Source: a virus
DNA length: 27,934 nt
IMG/VR virus record: IMGVR_UViG_3300009135_000012
Location: 1-27,934 of that record
Direction: 5' to 3' (one strand)
Part shown: one piece after another, positions 7,462-15,458 of the stretch
Numbering within the stretch: position 1 is the first letter of the stretch
How the letters are laid out: every line of letters begins with the position of its first letter
Program-made: the position numbers and the translations under genes
Notes under the pieces: model-generated
What the model was told of the DNA's origin: nothing
What the model saw: only the letters and a program-made list of their open reading frames with translations
Databases searched by the model: none

Positions 7462-8574
7462 ATGTCAGGATCAAATTCGAACAACCTTTCAAATCCAGCA
7501 GTACCTAATAACACAGAAGTCCCTACGCTACTTATTGAGAAGTTCAATGGGCGTGTCCATGAAGAGTATGGAAAGAAAGATAACATACTCGGTGATTTCT
7601 ATGTTGATGAGGTTGTTGGTACTAATATGGTATCCAATAAAGCTATTGGTGATACTACTCTTCAGGTACTTAGTGCAGGTACTAAACCAGAAGCAACACC
7701 TGTTGAATACAACAAGAATGCATTTATCGTTGATACTGTAGTTCTTGGTAGAAATGCTACATTCCAGTTGCATGATGTACAGAATGATTTCGACAACAAG
7801 AACAAAATTGCCAAGAATCAGATAGTTAAGATGAATGAACTTGAAGATCAAATGGCATTACAGCAGCTTGCAGCAGGAGCTTTTACTGGTGGTGTTTTTA
7901 ATCCAACAGCAAACACTATCACTGGTGGTGTTAGTAGAGTTTCAGGTCAGGGTGTTGCAATTAAAGTTGATCTTATTGACACCTTTGCACAGGCACAAGA
8001 TCCTTATATGCTTGTATCTGCTATTGAAATTGCACTAATGGGCCTTATTATCCAGAAAGTACCAATTGGATCTATTACAATTTATGTACCTATTAATGAG
8101 TTCAGCTTGCTTCAGGATTACGGCTTTATTGCTATTGCTCAGGGTGGTTCTAATGAAATCCAAGCTGGTGGTATGACAAACCTTATGGGTACTCTCAAGA
8201 GCTACGGAGTTCGTATTAAAGGGAGTGTTCAGTACTCTCTTATGAAAATGAATCCTCATGATGGTGCAGATCACAGTCTTCTTTCAAATGCAGACAATGG
8301 CAACAGGTATGATGTTACAGCAGATATGCAAGCCACACATGCTATTATCGCTGGTTCTGATGGTCTTCTTGCAGGTCGTTCTATTAACCTGTCAACTGAT
8401 ATCTACTTTGATAAAGATTCAAAATCATACTTCATCGACTCTTGGAACTCTCAAGGTTGTATTTATGACAGATATGATAACTTGGCAATTGTAGGTAGTA
8501 ATGCAGTTGCAGAGAACACAGAAGTTAGCAAGAAAGCTAAAGGTAAGTCTACAGCGACTAAGACGTATGCTTAA
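7462..8574 (+). CDS. Major capsid protein, T7 gp10-like
   Basis: Main shell protein with the HK97-type fold expected for T7-like capsids. At 370 residues it is close to T7 gp10A (345). The N-arm and E-loop region contains KFNGRVHEEYGKKDNILGDFYVDEVVGTNMVSNKAIGDTTLQVLSAGTKP. The central part carries FIVDTVVLGRNATFQLHDVQNDFDNKNKIAKNQIVKMNELEDQMALQQL, a very typical podoviral capsid segment, and the P-domain ends near DIYFDKDSKSYFIDSWNSQGCIYDRYDNLAIV. AAGGAG precedes the ATG by 6 bp. It is flanked by a candidate promoter and a strong terminator, giving high isolated expression. I saw no extended -1 frame like that of T7 gp10B. Confidence 0.95.
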   Translation: MSGSNSNNLSNPAVPNNTEVPTLLIEKFNGRVHEEYGKKDNILGDFYVDEVVGTNMVSNKAIGDTTLQVLSAGTKPEATPVEYNKNAFIVDTVVLGRNATFQLHDVQNDFDNKNKIAKNQIVKMNELEDQMALQQLAAGAFTGGVFNPTANTITGGVSRVSGQGVAIKVDLIDTFAQAQDPYMLVSAIEIALMGLIIQKVPIGSITIYVPINEFSLLQDYGFIAIAQGGSNEIQAGGMTNLMGTLKSYGVRIKGSVQYSLMKMNPHDGADHSLLSNADNGNRYDVTADMQATHAIIAGSDGLLAGRSINLSTDIYFDKDSKSYFIDSWNSQGCIYDRYDNLAIVGSNAVAENTEVSKKAKGKSTATKTYA

Positions 8575-8580
8575 TAGTTA

Positions 8581-8596
8581 GTCTAACACGTTAGAC
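8581..8596. promoter_or_regulatory. 16-bp dyad GTCTAACACGTTAGAC (family copy 2)
   Basis: It lies 6 bp after the capsid stop and 12 bp before the terminator stem. Seven of seven arm positions are complementary around a 2-bp centre. It belongs to the RTCTMAC-NN-GTKAGAC family also found at 1053, 16249, 25059 and 27446. A hairpin with a four-base loop is possible, but in copies 25059 and 27446 the two half-sites carry different variants, which breaks RNA pairing yet keeps both half-sites. This favours a dimer-binding DNA site. Confidence 0.6.
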
Positions 8597-8608
8597 AAGT
8601 AATATAAT

Positions 8609-8642
8609 AGCCCTCCTGCCAATTAGGTGGGAGGGCTTTTTT
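8609..8642 (+). terminator. Intrinsic terminator after the capsid gene
   Basis: AGCCCTCC (8609-8616) pairs with GGAGGGCT (8630-8637), and the stem continues inward through two G-T wobbles and two C-G pairs to a five-base AATTA loop. Six T residues (8637-8642) follow. This is the position of the T-phi terminator in T7, downstream of gene 10. It overlaps a spurious upstream GTG start of the gp11-like gene. Confidence 0.9.
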
Positions 8643-8656
8643 GCATAGGAGGGTAT

Positions 8657-9304
8657 ATGCTTAATAATGAAGTGGATGCTGTTAATGTATGCCTTGCTGG
8701 TATTGGGCTTGAACCTGTTACAGAGTCAGAGATAGATTCTGATTTAGATGCTGGTACTGCATTAACTAAAGTGAGGTTAGTGACAGAAAGGATATTATCA
8801 AAAGGTCTTTGGTTTAACAAAGAATATCATTGGAATTTAACACCAGACACAGTAACAGGTTATATTAATGTACCATCAGGAGCTATATCAGTTATTCCTT
8901 CAGGTGAATCATATTATAGAGATCTTAGCCTAAGACAGAATAAGATGTATGATATGGTTAATCACACATATGACTTAAGAGATTTAGTTAACTCAGATGG
9001 TGCTATTGAATTTATGATCATAATGAGACTTACTTTTGAGGACATACCCTTCACTGCAAGAAACTACATAACATACATAGCCCGTAGAGAGTGGGCGCAA
9101 GATTCAGAAGTTGATGAACGAAGGTGGAGATTTCAGAAAAGTGATGAGATGGATGCTAACATAAGTATGCTAAGAGAAGATGCAAGAGGTAAGAAGAGAA
9201 ACAGCATCACAGATAATGGTGTGATACAGAGCTTCTTAGCAAGAGTTGGTGGGCCTAATAGTCACTCAAGCCAAGTTGGTATTTATCCTAAAAGGAATGA
9301 GTAA
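8657..9304 (+). CDS. Tail tubular protein A (gatekeeper/adaptor), T7 gp11-like
   Basis: Forms the ring joining portal and nozzle. The 215-residue protein begins MLNNEVDAVNVCLAGIGLEPV, the usual start of this family (EvdAVNxxLxxIGExPV). It has the later conserved segments RLVTERILSKGLWFNKEYHW (about 45-64) and MRLTFEDIPFTARNYITYIARREW. T7 gp11 is 196 aa. I chose the ATG at 8657 because GGAGGG (8648-8653) precedes it at good spacing; the in-frame GTG at 8627 lies inside the terminator stem and would have to be read through it. Confidence 0.92.
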   Translation: MLNNEVDAVNVCLAGIGLEPVTESEIDSDLDAGTALTKVRLVTERILSKGLWFNKEYHWNLTPDTVTGYINVPSGAISVIPSGESYYRDLSLRQNKMYDMVNHTYDLRDLVNSDGAIEFMIIMRLTFEDIPFTARNYITYIARREWAQDSEVDERRWRFQKSDEMDANISMLREDARGKKRNSITDNGVIQSFLARVGGPNSHSSQVGIYPKRNE

Positions 9305-9315
9305 GGAGTTTTAAA

Positions 9316-11709
9316 ATGACATTTAGCACAGGTAATCAAGGGAATCCAATAAACGGAGTATCGCAACAACCTGCTAAAAATAGATTTCTTGGTCAGTGTA
9401 CAGCATCAGATAACTTTAAACCAGATGTTGTACAAGGTTTAATAACAAGACAAGGCACTGACACACAAGGTAAGCTTATTGGAGCAAGTGTTGATCCTGA
9501 TGTTAAGTGGCACTATTATGATAGGGGTGATGGAGAGCAATATCACATATCAATAGAAGATGATGGTACTGTTAAAGCATGGAGTCCTGATGGAACAATA
9601 CACAGTATAGGCTCAACAGCAGCAGCAATAGCCTATTTAGTATGTGATAATCCAAGAGAAGAGATAAAACCACTTACAATAGGTGATTATACATTCCTTG
9701 TAAACACAACTAAAACAGTTCTTGCTAATGCAACAGATACACCGTCACAACTAAGTGAAGGTATTATTAATGTAAAGTTCATGGACTATGGACAAACCAT
9801 TAATGTATATATAGACTCAGTACTTGCTGCAACATATGTAGGGCCACAAGGGTTAGGCCCGTCTGAATCACCTTTAGTTGCTGTTGACTATGTAGCTAAT
9901 CAATTATATATAAGCCTAAGTGCATGGAATTTAGCAAACGGTAATAATTACACACTTACTCTTGATTCAAATACTGTTTATATTAATAGATTTAGTGGCC
10001 TACCTTTTACTTTAAGTGTAGAAGATGATGCAGCAGGAGCTAATACAGTTGCCGTTAAAGATAAGATAAAAAGTACAACAGATTTACCTAAAAGAGCACC
10101 AGAGGGGTTCTTAATAGAAATAGACCCTCCTGGAGCTACCTTTGCTGGTAATGATAATTACTGGTTAAAAGCTGAAAATAATGATACAGACCACATAACA
10201 TGGAGGGAATCAATTTCTCCTGATATATCACTTGGTCTTGATGTTGATACAATGCCTGTTGTACTTGTTAGAGATTCTGTTCAACCAACTCAATCTTTAT
10301 TTACACTAAGAGTAGGTGAGTGGGAAGATAGAACTGTTGGAGATGACGCAAGTAATCCTCAACCAGTGTTTGTAGATAATAAGATACAGAATATAGGATT
10401 AATGCAAAACAGAATAATATTTACATCAGGTGAAGAGGTGTTAGCATCTAAATCAACAGGTGGTGGCTTCTTTGATTTCTTTAGAACTACTTCACAATTA
10501 ACACTGTCAACAGACCCTTTATCTTTCTATGCAGATGTACCTAAAGTTAATTTCTTAGAGTCAATGGCATCTTTTGATGGTAGTATGGTATTCTTTAGTA
10601 AGAATGGACAGTTTATATTAAGAGGTGATAAAGCTTTAACAAGTGCCTCTGTTCTTGAAACATCTACCTCATTTGAATCAAAGCTTACAGTAGAACCAGT
10701 TGCATCAGGTGATGGTATTTTCTTCACCTTTAATTATGGTAGGTTTACTGGCATAAGAGAGTTCTTTACAGATTCAATAACTGACACTAAGAAAGCAAGA
10801 CCAGTCACAGAACATGTTAATAAATATGTTGCTGGATCTCCAACAATAATGGCTACATCTACAAACCTTAATATGTTAGCAATAAAAACAGATAATGCTG
10901 ATAATATACTTTATGTTTATGATTGGTTATGGAGAGGTGACACTAAGGTACAAAGCGCTTGGGGTAGATATATATTTGCAGCTACCGATAATATTCTTAA
11001 TATTGTCTTCAATGATGAGCTTATGATAATTGTAATAGAGAGAGAAGATGGAAGTGTTTATTCAGAGAAGATGAATATAGGCTCACCTGATGATGATGGA
11101 TTAGATTTCTCTGTAAGAGCTGACAGGAAGATAGAAGACGATATGGAGTTGTTCAGTGAGAGGTATAGAGTGTTAGATCCGTTTCCCGGATTAGATATAG
11201 AAGAGATTCTTTGTATTAGATCAACAGGTGCATATGAAGAGGATATTGGTGTTGCAATAGATATTTATAGAGAAGGTGGCTATTTATACACAGATGAAGA
11301 TCTCACAGACACAGGAGATCCTGTTGCTGTTGTTATAGGACAGAGGTATTTATGTTCATACACACCTACTAATCCAATACCACATGATGAGGGTGGACAG
11401 GCACTTAATCTTGATAAGTTTAAAGTTAAATCATTTTATCTTAATTATGATTCATCTGGTGATGTAGTGGCAAGGGTTGAAAAGAACTCTGGTTCAATAA
11501 GAACAAAGAACTTAACACCAAGGGTTTTAGGTAATCCTAATAACCTAATTGGATTTGCTCCTATATCAACAGGCACTTACAAAATGACCATAAAGCAAAG
11601 ACCAGATAAATACACCTTAACATATGAAACTTATAGTCACATACCATTAATAATAAGAGATTTTGATTATAATGGTGATCTAAATAGGCGTGGGAGGCGT
11701 ATACAATAA
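9316..11709 (+). CDS. Tail tubular protein B (nozzle), T7 gp12-like
   Basis: Hexameric nozzle to which tail fibres attach. At 797 residues it is nearly the length of T7 gp12 (794). Family hallmarks are the opening GNQGNPINGVSQQPAKNRFLGQCTASDNFKPDVVQGLITRQGT (typical: l.GVSQQ...R..gQc....N..pdvv.Gl..R.gT), TFLVNTTKTV near 132, the mid-protein VGEWEDRTVGDDASNPQP...QNRIIFTSGEEVLASKSTGGGFFDFFRTT, and the late block SHIPLIIRDFDYNGDLNRRGRRIQ. GGAG precedes the start. The last stop base overlaps the gp14-like start. Confidence 0.93.
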   Translation: MTFSTGNQGNPINGVSQQPAKNRFLGQCTASDNFKPDVVQGLITRQGTDTQGKLIGASVDPDVKWHYYDRGDGEQYHISIEDDGTVKAWSPDGTIHSIGSTAAAIAYLVCDNPREEIKPLTIGDYTFLVNTTKTVLANATDTPSQLSEGIINVKFMDYGQTINVYIDSVLAATYVGPQGLGPSESPLVAVDYVANQLYISLSAWNLANGNNYTLTLDSNTVYINRFSGLPFTLSVEDDAAGANTVAVKDKIKSTTDLPKRAPEGFLIEIDPPGATFAGNDNYWLKAENNDTDHITWRESISPDISLGLDVDTMPVVLVRDSVQPTQSLFTLRVGEWEDRTVGDDASNPQPVFVDNKIQNIGLMQNRIIFTSGEEVLASKSTGGGFFDFFRTTSQLTLSTDPLSFYADVPKVNFLESMASFDGSMVFFSKNGQFILRGDKALTSASVLETSTSFESKLTVEPVASGDGIFFTFNYGRFTGIREFFTDSITDTKKARPVTEHVNKYVAGSPTIMATSTNLNMLAIKTDNADNILYVYDWLWRGDTKVQSAWGRYIFAATDNILNIVFNDELMIIVIEREDGSVYSEKMNIGSPDDDGLDFSVRADRKIEDDMELFSERYRVLDPFPGLDIEEILCIRSTGAYEEDIGVAIDIYREGGYLYTDEDLTDTGDPVAVVIGQRYLCSYTPTNPIPHDEGGQALNLDKFKVKSFYLNYDSSGDVVARVEKNSGSIRTKNLTPRVLGNPNNLIGFAPISTGTYKMTIKQRPDKYTLTYETYSHIPLIIRDFDYNGDLNRRGRRIQ

Positions 11710-12305
11710 TGGCAGTACAAGCAATAATGGCTGGTGGAATGGCTGTTGCTCAAGGTTACTCAGCCTACACACAAGCTAAAGCAGACGAAGAAGCACAAGA
11801 TGCATATAATAAACAATTAACAGAAGATGCGATAAGGCAATATGGTGAACTTGATGAAGTAGAGGATGATATTATATATGAAAGTCATGCTCAGTCATTA
11901 CAAGCTCAGAAGCAATTATTACTTGAGAGAAGTGATTTATTTCTAAGAGCTGCTCATACTGGTACTTATGGTGGAACTGTTGACTTAGCTCTTAAAGATA
12001 TAGGTCGTGGGTTCTCAAGTAGAATGAGTGAGATTACAGACAATAAGGATCGTAATTTAGAGTCTGTAGTTAAGCAAGCTGAAGAGATTCACGCTGGAAC
12101 TAAGAGAAATTATGATACTACACTGAGAAGACCTGCTTGGTTCTCTGGTGCTATGGGTGCTTTACAAGGTGCTCAGGCTGGTTCATCATTAGCTGGTTCT
12201 CTAAGTGGTGTAAAGGGTTCTGGAAGAGCTGTGCCTAAGAGAAAGACAGATATAAATATAAAAACAGATGCATCTCAAATAAATACTAATAGACAATACG
12301 CATAA
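11709..12305 (+). CDS. Internal virion protein, T7 gp14-like
   Basis: First of the three ejection (core) proteins in order; in T7 gp14 lodges in the outer membrane during DNA entry. The length of 198 aa matches T7 gp14 (196). It has an N-terminal Ala/Gly-rich hydrophobic stretch (AIMAGGMAVAQGYSAY) and then a long charged helical region (EEAQDAYNKQ...ILYESHAQSLQAQKQLL type). The typical GTYGGTVDLALKDIGRGFSSRMSEI segment and a Gly/Ala-rich hydrophobic part near 142-170 (AMGALQGAQAGSSLAGSLSG) follow. Position between gp12- and gp15-like genes supports the call. Start overlaps the previous stop (TAATG). Confidence 0.85.
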   Translation: MAVQAIMAGGMAVAQGYSAYTQAKADEEAQDAYNKQLTEDAIRQYGELDEVEDDIIYESHAQSLQAQKQLLLERSDLFLRAAHTGTYGGTVDLALKDIGRGFSSRMSEITDNKDRNLESVVKQAEEIHAGTKRNYDTTLRRPAWFSGAMGALQGAQAGSSLAGSLSGVKGSGRAVPKRKTDINIKTDASQINTNRQYA

Positions 12306-12319
12306 TAGGAGGTTGCCTT

Positions 12320-14425
12320 ATGGCAGAGATTGGAGTAAGGCCCGGACAAAGGGTACAGAAGAAAAGAAATCTTGGATCTCAAGCTCGGTCAAGGGCATCC
12401 TTTCAACCGGGACAAAGTGAAGGTAGTTTAGCAATAACCGCCCTTACGGCATTTGCTGGTGTAGCTGGCGATGCCTTCACAGCAAGAACTAAAAAGAAAG
12501 TAGAAGCTGATAAAGCTGTTCAAACATCAAGAGCGCTTCAAGGGTTTGCTCCAACAGATGATGCTACTATAGCTGGATATGATGCTCATGTAGCAGTTAA
12601 TATAAAAGAGCAAACCTTAGCATCTCAGGCAAGACTTAATGAACTTGCAAAGACAAGAGTATCAGAAGATGAGTGGGATGAAGCAATCCGTAAGGAGTAT
12701 GAAGGGCTTGATCTAACTCTCTCTGATGACTATGAAAGATATACAACAAGTATTGATTTACAAAAACTATCTTCAGTGGCAATGCGTGAAGCTATTGCTA
12801 AGCCAACTGTAATTAGAGAGACTTTTAAGATACAGCATGAAATAGAAGATAGGATGAATACAGCAACAGATACATTGATGAATAATGCTGCTGCTAATCC
12901 AAGTTCTAATGTCTTAGATGAGACTAATACAATGTTAGAAGCTCTTAAGCTAACAGAGTCTCAGAAAGATAAAGTAATACTTGATGCAATATATAACACA
13001 AGAGACCAGAACTTAATAGATCTTTCTAAAGAATATAAAGGCGAAAGAGATACAAGCCTTTATGAAAGAAATGGTAAGATCCAACAGATTGAAAAGAATC
13101 TAAAGAATCAAGCTATTGCAGATAAAGCTATTCAGATTAATGAAGAAAGGAATACATTAGACCAATCTTATATAGATGGTAGTATGACAAGAGAGCAGTG
13201 GATACAGGCTCATGTAAATAGAAATAAAGATCTTGATGGTAAGTTTTCAACACCTTCTCATATTAACTCGGTAGATGCAGCAAAAGATAAAGTTACAGTC
13301 CAGCAATTCAAAACTAATAATATAACTAAAAATCTTCTTGATTGGAATTTCACAGATTTCTCTCAGTATAAACCTGAAGATGTTCAGAAAGCAATGGATA
13401 ATATATTAACAGTTAATACCGATCAAATGGTGTTTGAGGCTAATAAATTACCAGTTGAGGACAGAGCAGAATATATTGATAATAAGCAAAGAGCTACTAT
13501 AAAACACTATGGTGATTTAGGTGTTAAAAGTGGAATGACTGTTGATGCTTGGACTTCTGATTTAAATGCACTGTCTAAAATGGTCGTACCATCAGAGATA
13601 CTTGAGAGTGAAGGTGGTGAGTTATCTATAACAGCTTCAAGAGGTATGAAGGTACTCGACTCTTTATCCCTTACAGCAAGAGATGAATATCTACAGAAGC
13701 TTGGTAAGCAAGAGAGGACTACCTTACAGAACTTTATGCACTATAGAGATATGCAGATGCCATTAACTCAGGCACTTGATAGAGCGCAGACAGAAGCAAG
13801 AAATCCATCTAAGCTTAATACTGAAACAATTAATAAAGCTGTTGATGCTATTAGAAGTGAAGAAGAAGCTTGGTTTAGACCAGACTTTAGTTCTGCTCAA
13901 GATGCTTACCTTATGGATGAAGTAAGACAGAAGACTATGGCTGGAAGAGCAGATAGTGAAGCATATCAGAAAGTAGTGTCGAATTGGATGAAGAGTCAGT
14001 GGACTATAACAGGTAATATGAGATTAAAAGGCTCACCACAGCAATTGACTGATTTATCAGGACTTCACTCTGAGAAGTTAGGTAATGCAATTGGAGGTTA
14101 TATAATTGCAAACCAAGATACTATTAAAGATCAAATATCTGGTTTTGGTTTTGGTTTGGATGATGTGTTTGCTGTTACAGACCCTACCAATGGAACCTTT
14201 GAAATCAGAACAAAAGATAATGTTGCAATCCCCGGAACAAGATCAAGCTTACAAGATCTCCAAAAATACAATGCTGATCTCAAAGTCCACGTTGAAAGAA
14301 GAAAGCAAAAGCTTGCAGCAAAGGAAGTCACTAAACTTCTTAAAGATGACAGAACAGCAACATTCGAAGCAGAGCTTGAAGCAGAAAAAGATAGATTACG
14401 AGAAGAAGGATATCTCATCGACTAA
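12320..14425 (+). CDS. Internal virion protein, T7 gp15-like
   Basis: Second core/ejection protein; in T7 gp15 forms the periplasmic tunnel with gp16. At 701 residues it is close to T7 gp15 (747). It begins with a basic segment (RPGQRVQKKRNLGSQARSR), has one moderately hydrophobic patch (LAITALTAFAGVAGDAFTA, about 37-55), and is otherwise almost wholly helical and charged, as expected. No enzyme motif was seen. AGGAGG precedes the ATG. The C-terminal 110 codons overlap an open but implausible upstream extension of the next gene. Confidence 0.82.
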   Translation: MAEIGVRPGQRVQKKRNLGSQARSRASFQPGQSEGSLAITALTAFAGVAGDAFTARTKKKVEADKAVQTSRALQGFAPTDDATIAGYDAHVAVNIKEQTLASQARLNELAKTRVSEDEWDEAIRKEYEGLDLTLSDDYERYTTSIDLQKLSSVAMREAIAKPTVIRETFKIQHEIEDRMNTATDTLMNNAAANPSSNVLDETNTMLEALKLTESQKDKVILDAIYNTRDQNLIDLSKEYKGERDTSLYERNGKIQQIEKNLKNQAIADKAIQINEERNTLDQSYIDGSMTREQWIQAHVNRNKDLDGKFSTPSHINSVDAAKDKVTVQQFKTNNITKNLLDWNFTDFSQYKPEDVQKAMDNILTVNTDQMVFEANKLPVEDRAEYIDNKQRATIKHYGDLGVKSGMTVDAWTSDLNALSKMVVPSEILESEGGELSITASRGMKVLDSLSLTARDEYLQKLGKQERTTLQNFMHYRDMQMPLTQALDRAQTEARNPSKLNTETINKAVDAIRSEEEAWFRPDFSSAQDAYLMDEVRQKTMAGRADSEAYQKVVSNWMKSQWTITGNMRLKGSPQQLTDLSGLHSEKLGNAIGGYIIANQDTIKDQISGFGFGLDDVFAVTDPTNGTFEIRTKDNVAIPGTRSSLQDLQKYNADLKVHVERRKQKLAAKEVTKLLKDDRTATFEAELEAEKDRLREEGYLID

Positions 14426-14435
14426 GGAGTTCATA

Positions 14436-15449
14436 ATGCCTGATAGTATAAGAGAAAAAAGTATTGAAAGTGTTAAAGGTGCTCCTTTTGAAGAGATGCA
14501 GAAGAGGGAGGTTATCCAGCCAGATTGGACACCTCCTGCTGTACCTCAACATCAAGAGGTTGATAAGACTGATATATATGGTCTAAAGATACCAGAGCAA
14601 TTTGATACACAACCTGATGACAGTGTATGGAATGAAGATATGTTGAATAGGGCTGGTATGTTAGATACTGAAAGCACAGCAGTTCCAGTAACTCAGAATA
14701 AAGCAAGAAACATGCACTTAGATGAAGTTAAAAATCTTGAGAACCCTAACAATGTAGGTATGACTAAAGTTAAAGGACAAGAGTTATTTATGCCTTTTAA
14801 GTCAATTGAAGGTAGGGGTAAAGATAAGTCAATGTCAGAGTTTGAAATAGGCTATGGAATTAAGATACCGAGTAAGTGGATATCACCTAATAGAAATGAC
14901 TGGCCTACTATTCAAGGTGTTCCTGTTGATTTATGGAATGGTATTACAGTTGATCAAGCCTCTCAAATGTCAAAAGATATCCTTGATAAGTCTTATGTTG
15001 AAGCAGAGTCCAGAGTAGGTAAGGAGTGGAAAGCTTTAACAGAGCGTGAGAGAAGCTTTTGGGCTGACCTTGTTTATAATGGTGGTGCTGGTGCAGTGCC
15101 AGCTAATCCCAATGCAATGAAAGCAATGAAGAAAGGTCACACAGCAGAAGCTATGATAAAAGCTGGTGATTATATAAAAGCTGGTGGAAAGGCTTATAGA
15201 GGTCTACTTAACAGAAGGTTGTCAATGTACAACCAAGCAGCTCTTACAATAACAGGAGCGCCAGTTGTTGAGTCTTATGAAGTTAAGAAAGGTGAGACTG
15301 TTATTAAGTTTGCTTATGGTTTTAATACAAAGAAGGTATCTGATGCTTTCGCTAAGAAGGTAAATGGTAATAAGAACCAGCACAGTTTCAAAGTTGATAT
15401 AGATAAAACAGGAACATATAAAGCTGATAAAAATTATAATTTTAAATAA
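14436..15449 (+). CDS. GH24-type muramidase with LysM-like tail, virion-associated
   Basis: Predicted peptidoglycan-cleaving enzyme of the T4-lysozyme type. The catalytic region reads FKSIEGRGKDKSMSEFEIGYGIKI (121-144), with E125 as the likely catalytic glutamate and the family's E-x(n)-GYG pattern. The C-terminal half of the domain is also clear: WADLVYNGGAGAV (209-221), NPNAMKAMKKG and GGKAYRGLLNRRLSMYNQ (250-267). Residues 281-305 (YEVKKGETVIKFAYGFNTKKVSDAF) resemble a LysM cell-wall-binding motif. The first 110 residues are unrelated and proline/acid-rich. I placed the start at 14436 (337 aa) because AAGGAG (14424-14429) precedes it. Position between gp15- and gp16-like genes suggests a wall-opening function in ejection; a role in lysis is also possible. 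Confidence 0.78.
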   Translation: MPDSIREKSIESVKGAPFEEMQKREVIQPDWTPPAVPQHQEVDKTDIYGLKIPEQFDTQPDDSVWNEDMLNRAGMLDTESTAVPVTQNKARNMHLDEVKNLENPNNVGMTKVKGQELFMPFKSIEGRGKDKSMSEFEIGYGIKIPSKWISPNRNDWPTIQGVPVDLWNGITVDQASQMSKDILDKSYVEAESRVGKEWKALTERERSFWADLVYNGGAGAVPANPNAMKAMKKGHTAEAMIKAGDYIKAGGKAYRGLLNRRLSMYNQAALTITGAPVVESYEVKKGETVIKFAYGFNTKKVSDAFAKKVNGNKNQHSFKVDIDKTGTYKADKNYNFK

Positions 15450-15458
15450 GAGGTAATC

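Noticed and set aside
7528-8494. Several ORFs of 67-107 aa overlapping the capsid gene on both strands
   Set aside because: They overlap a highly conserved gene, have no ribosome sites, and their translations are hydrophobic low-complexity shadows.
8520-8580. A frameshifted long form of the capsid protein as in T7 10B
   Set aside because: No convincing slippery site near the end, and other frames close quickly before the terminator.
8627-8656. GTG start at 8627 for the gp11-like gene
   Set aside because: It lies in the terminator stem and lacks a ribosome site; ATG 8657 has GGAGGG and starts the conserved family sequence.
14106-14435. Upstream extension of the muramidase gene (start at 14106)
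   Set aside because: It lies wholly within the gp15-like gene in another frame, its translation is low-complexity K/Q/L-rich, and a good ribosome site supports ATG 14436.
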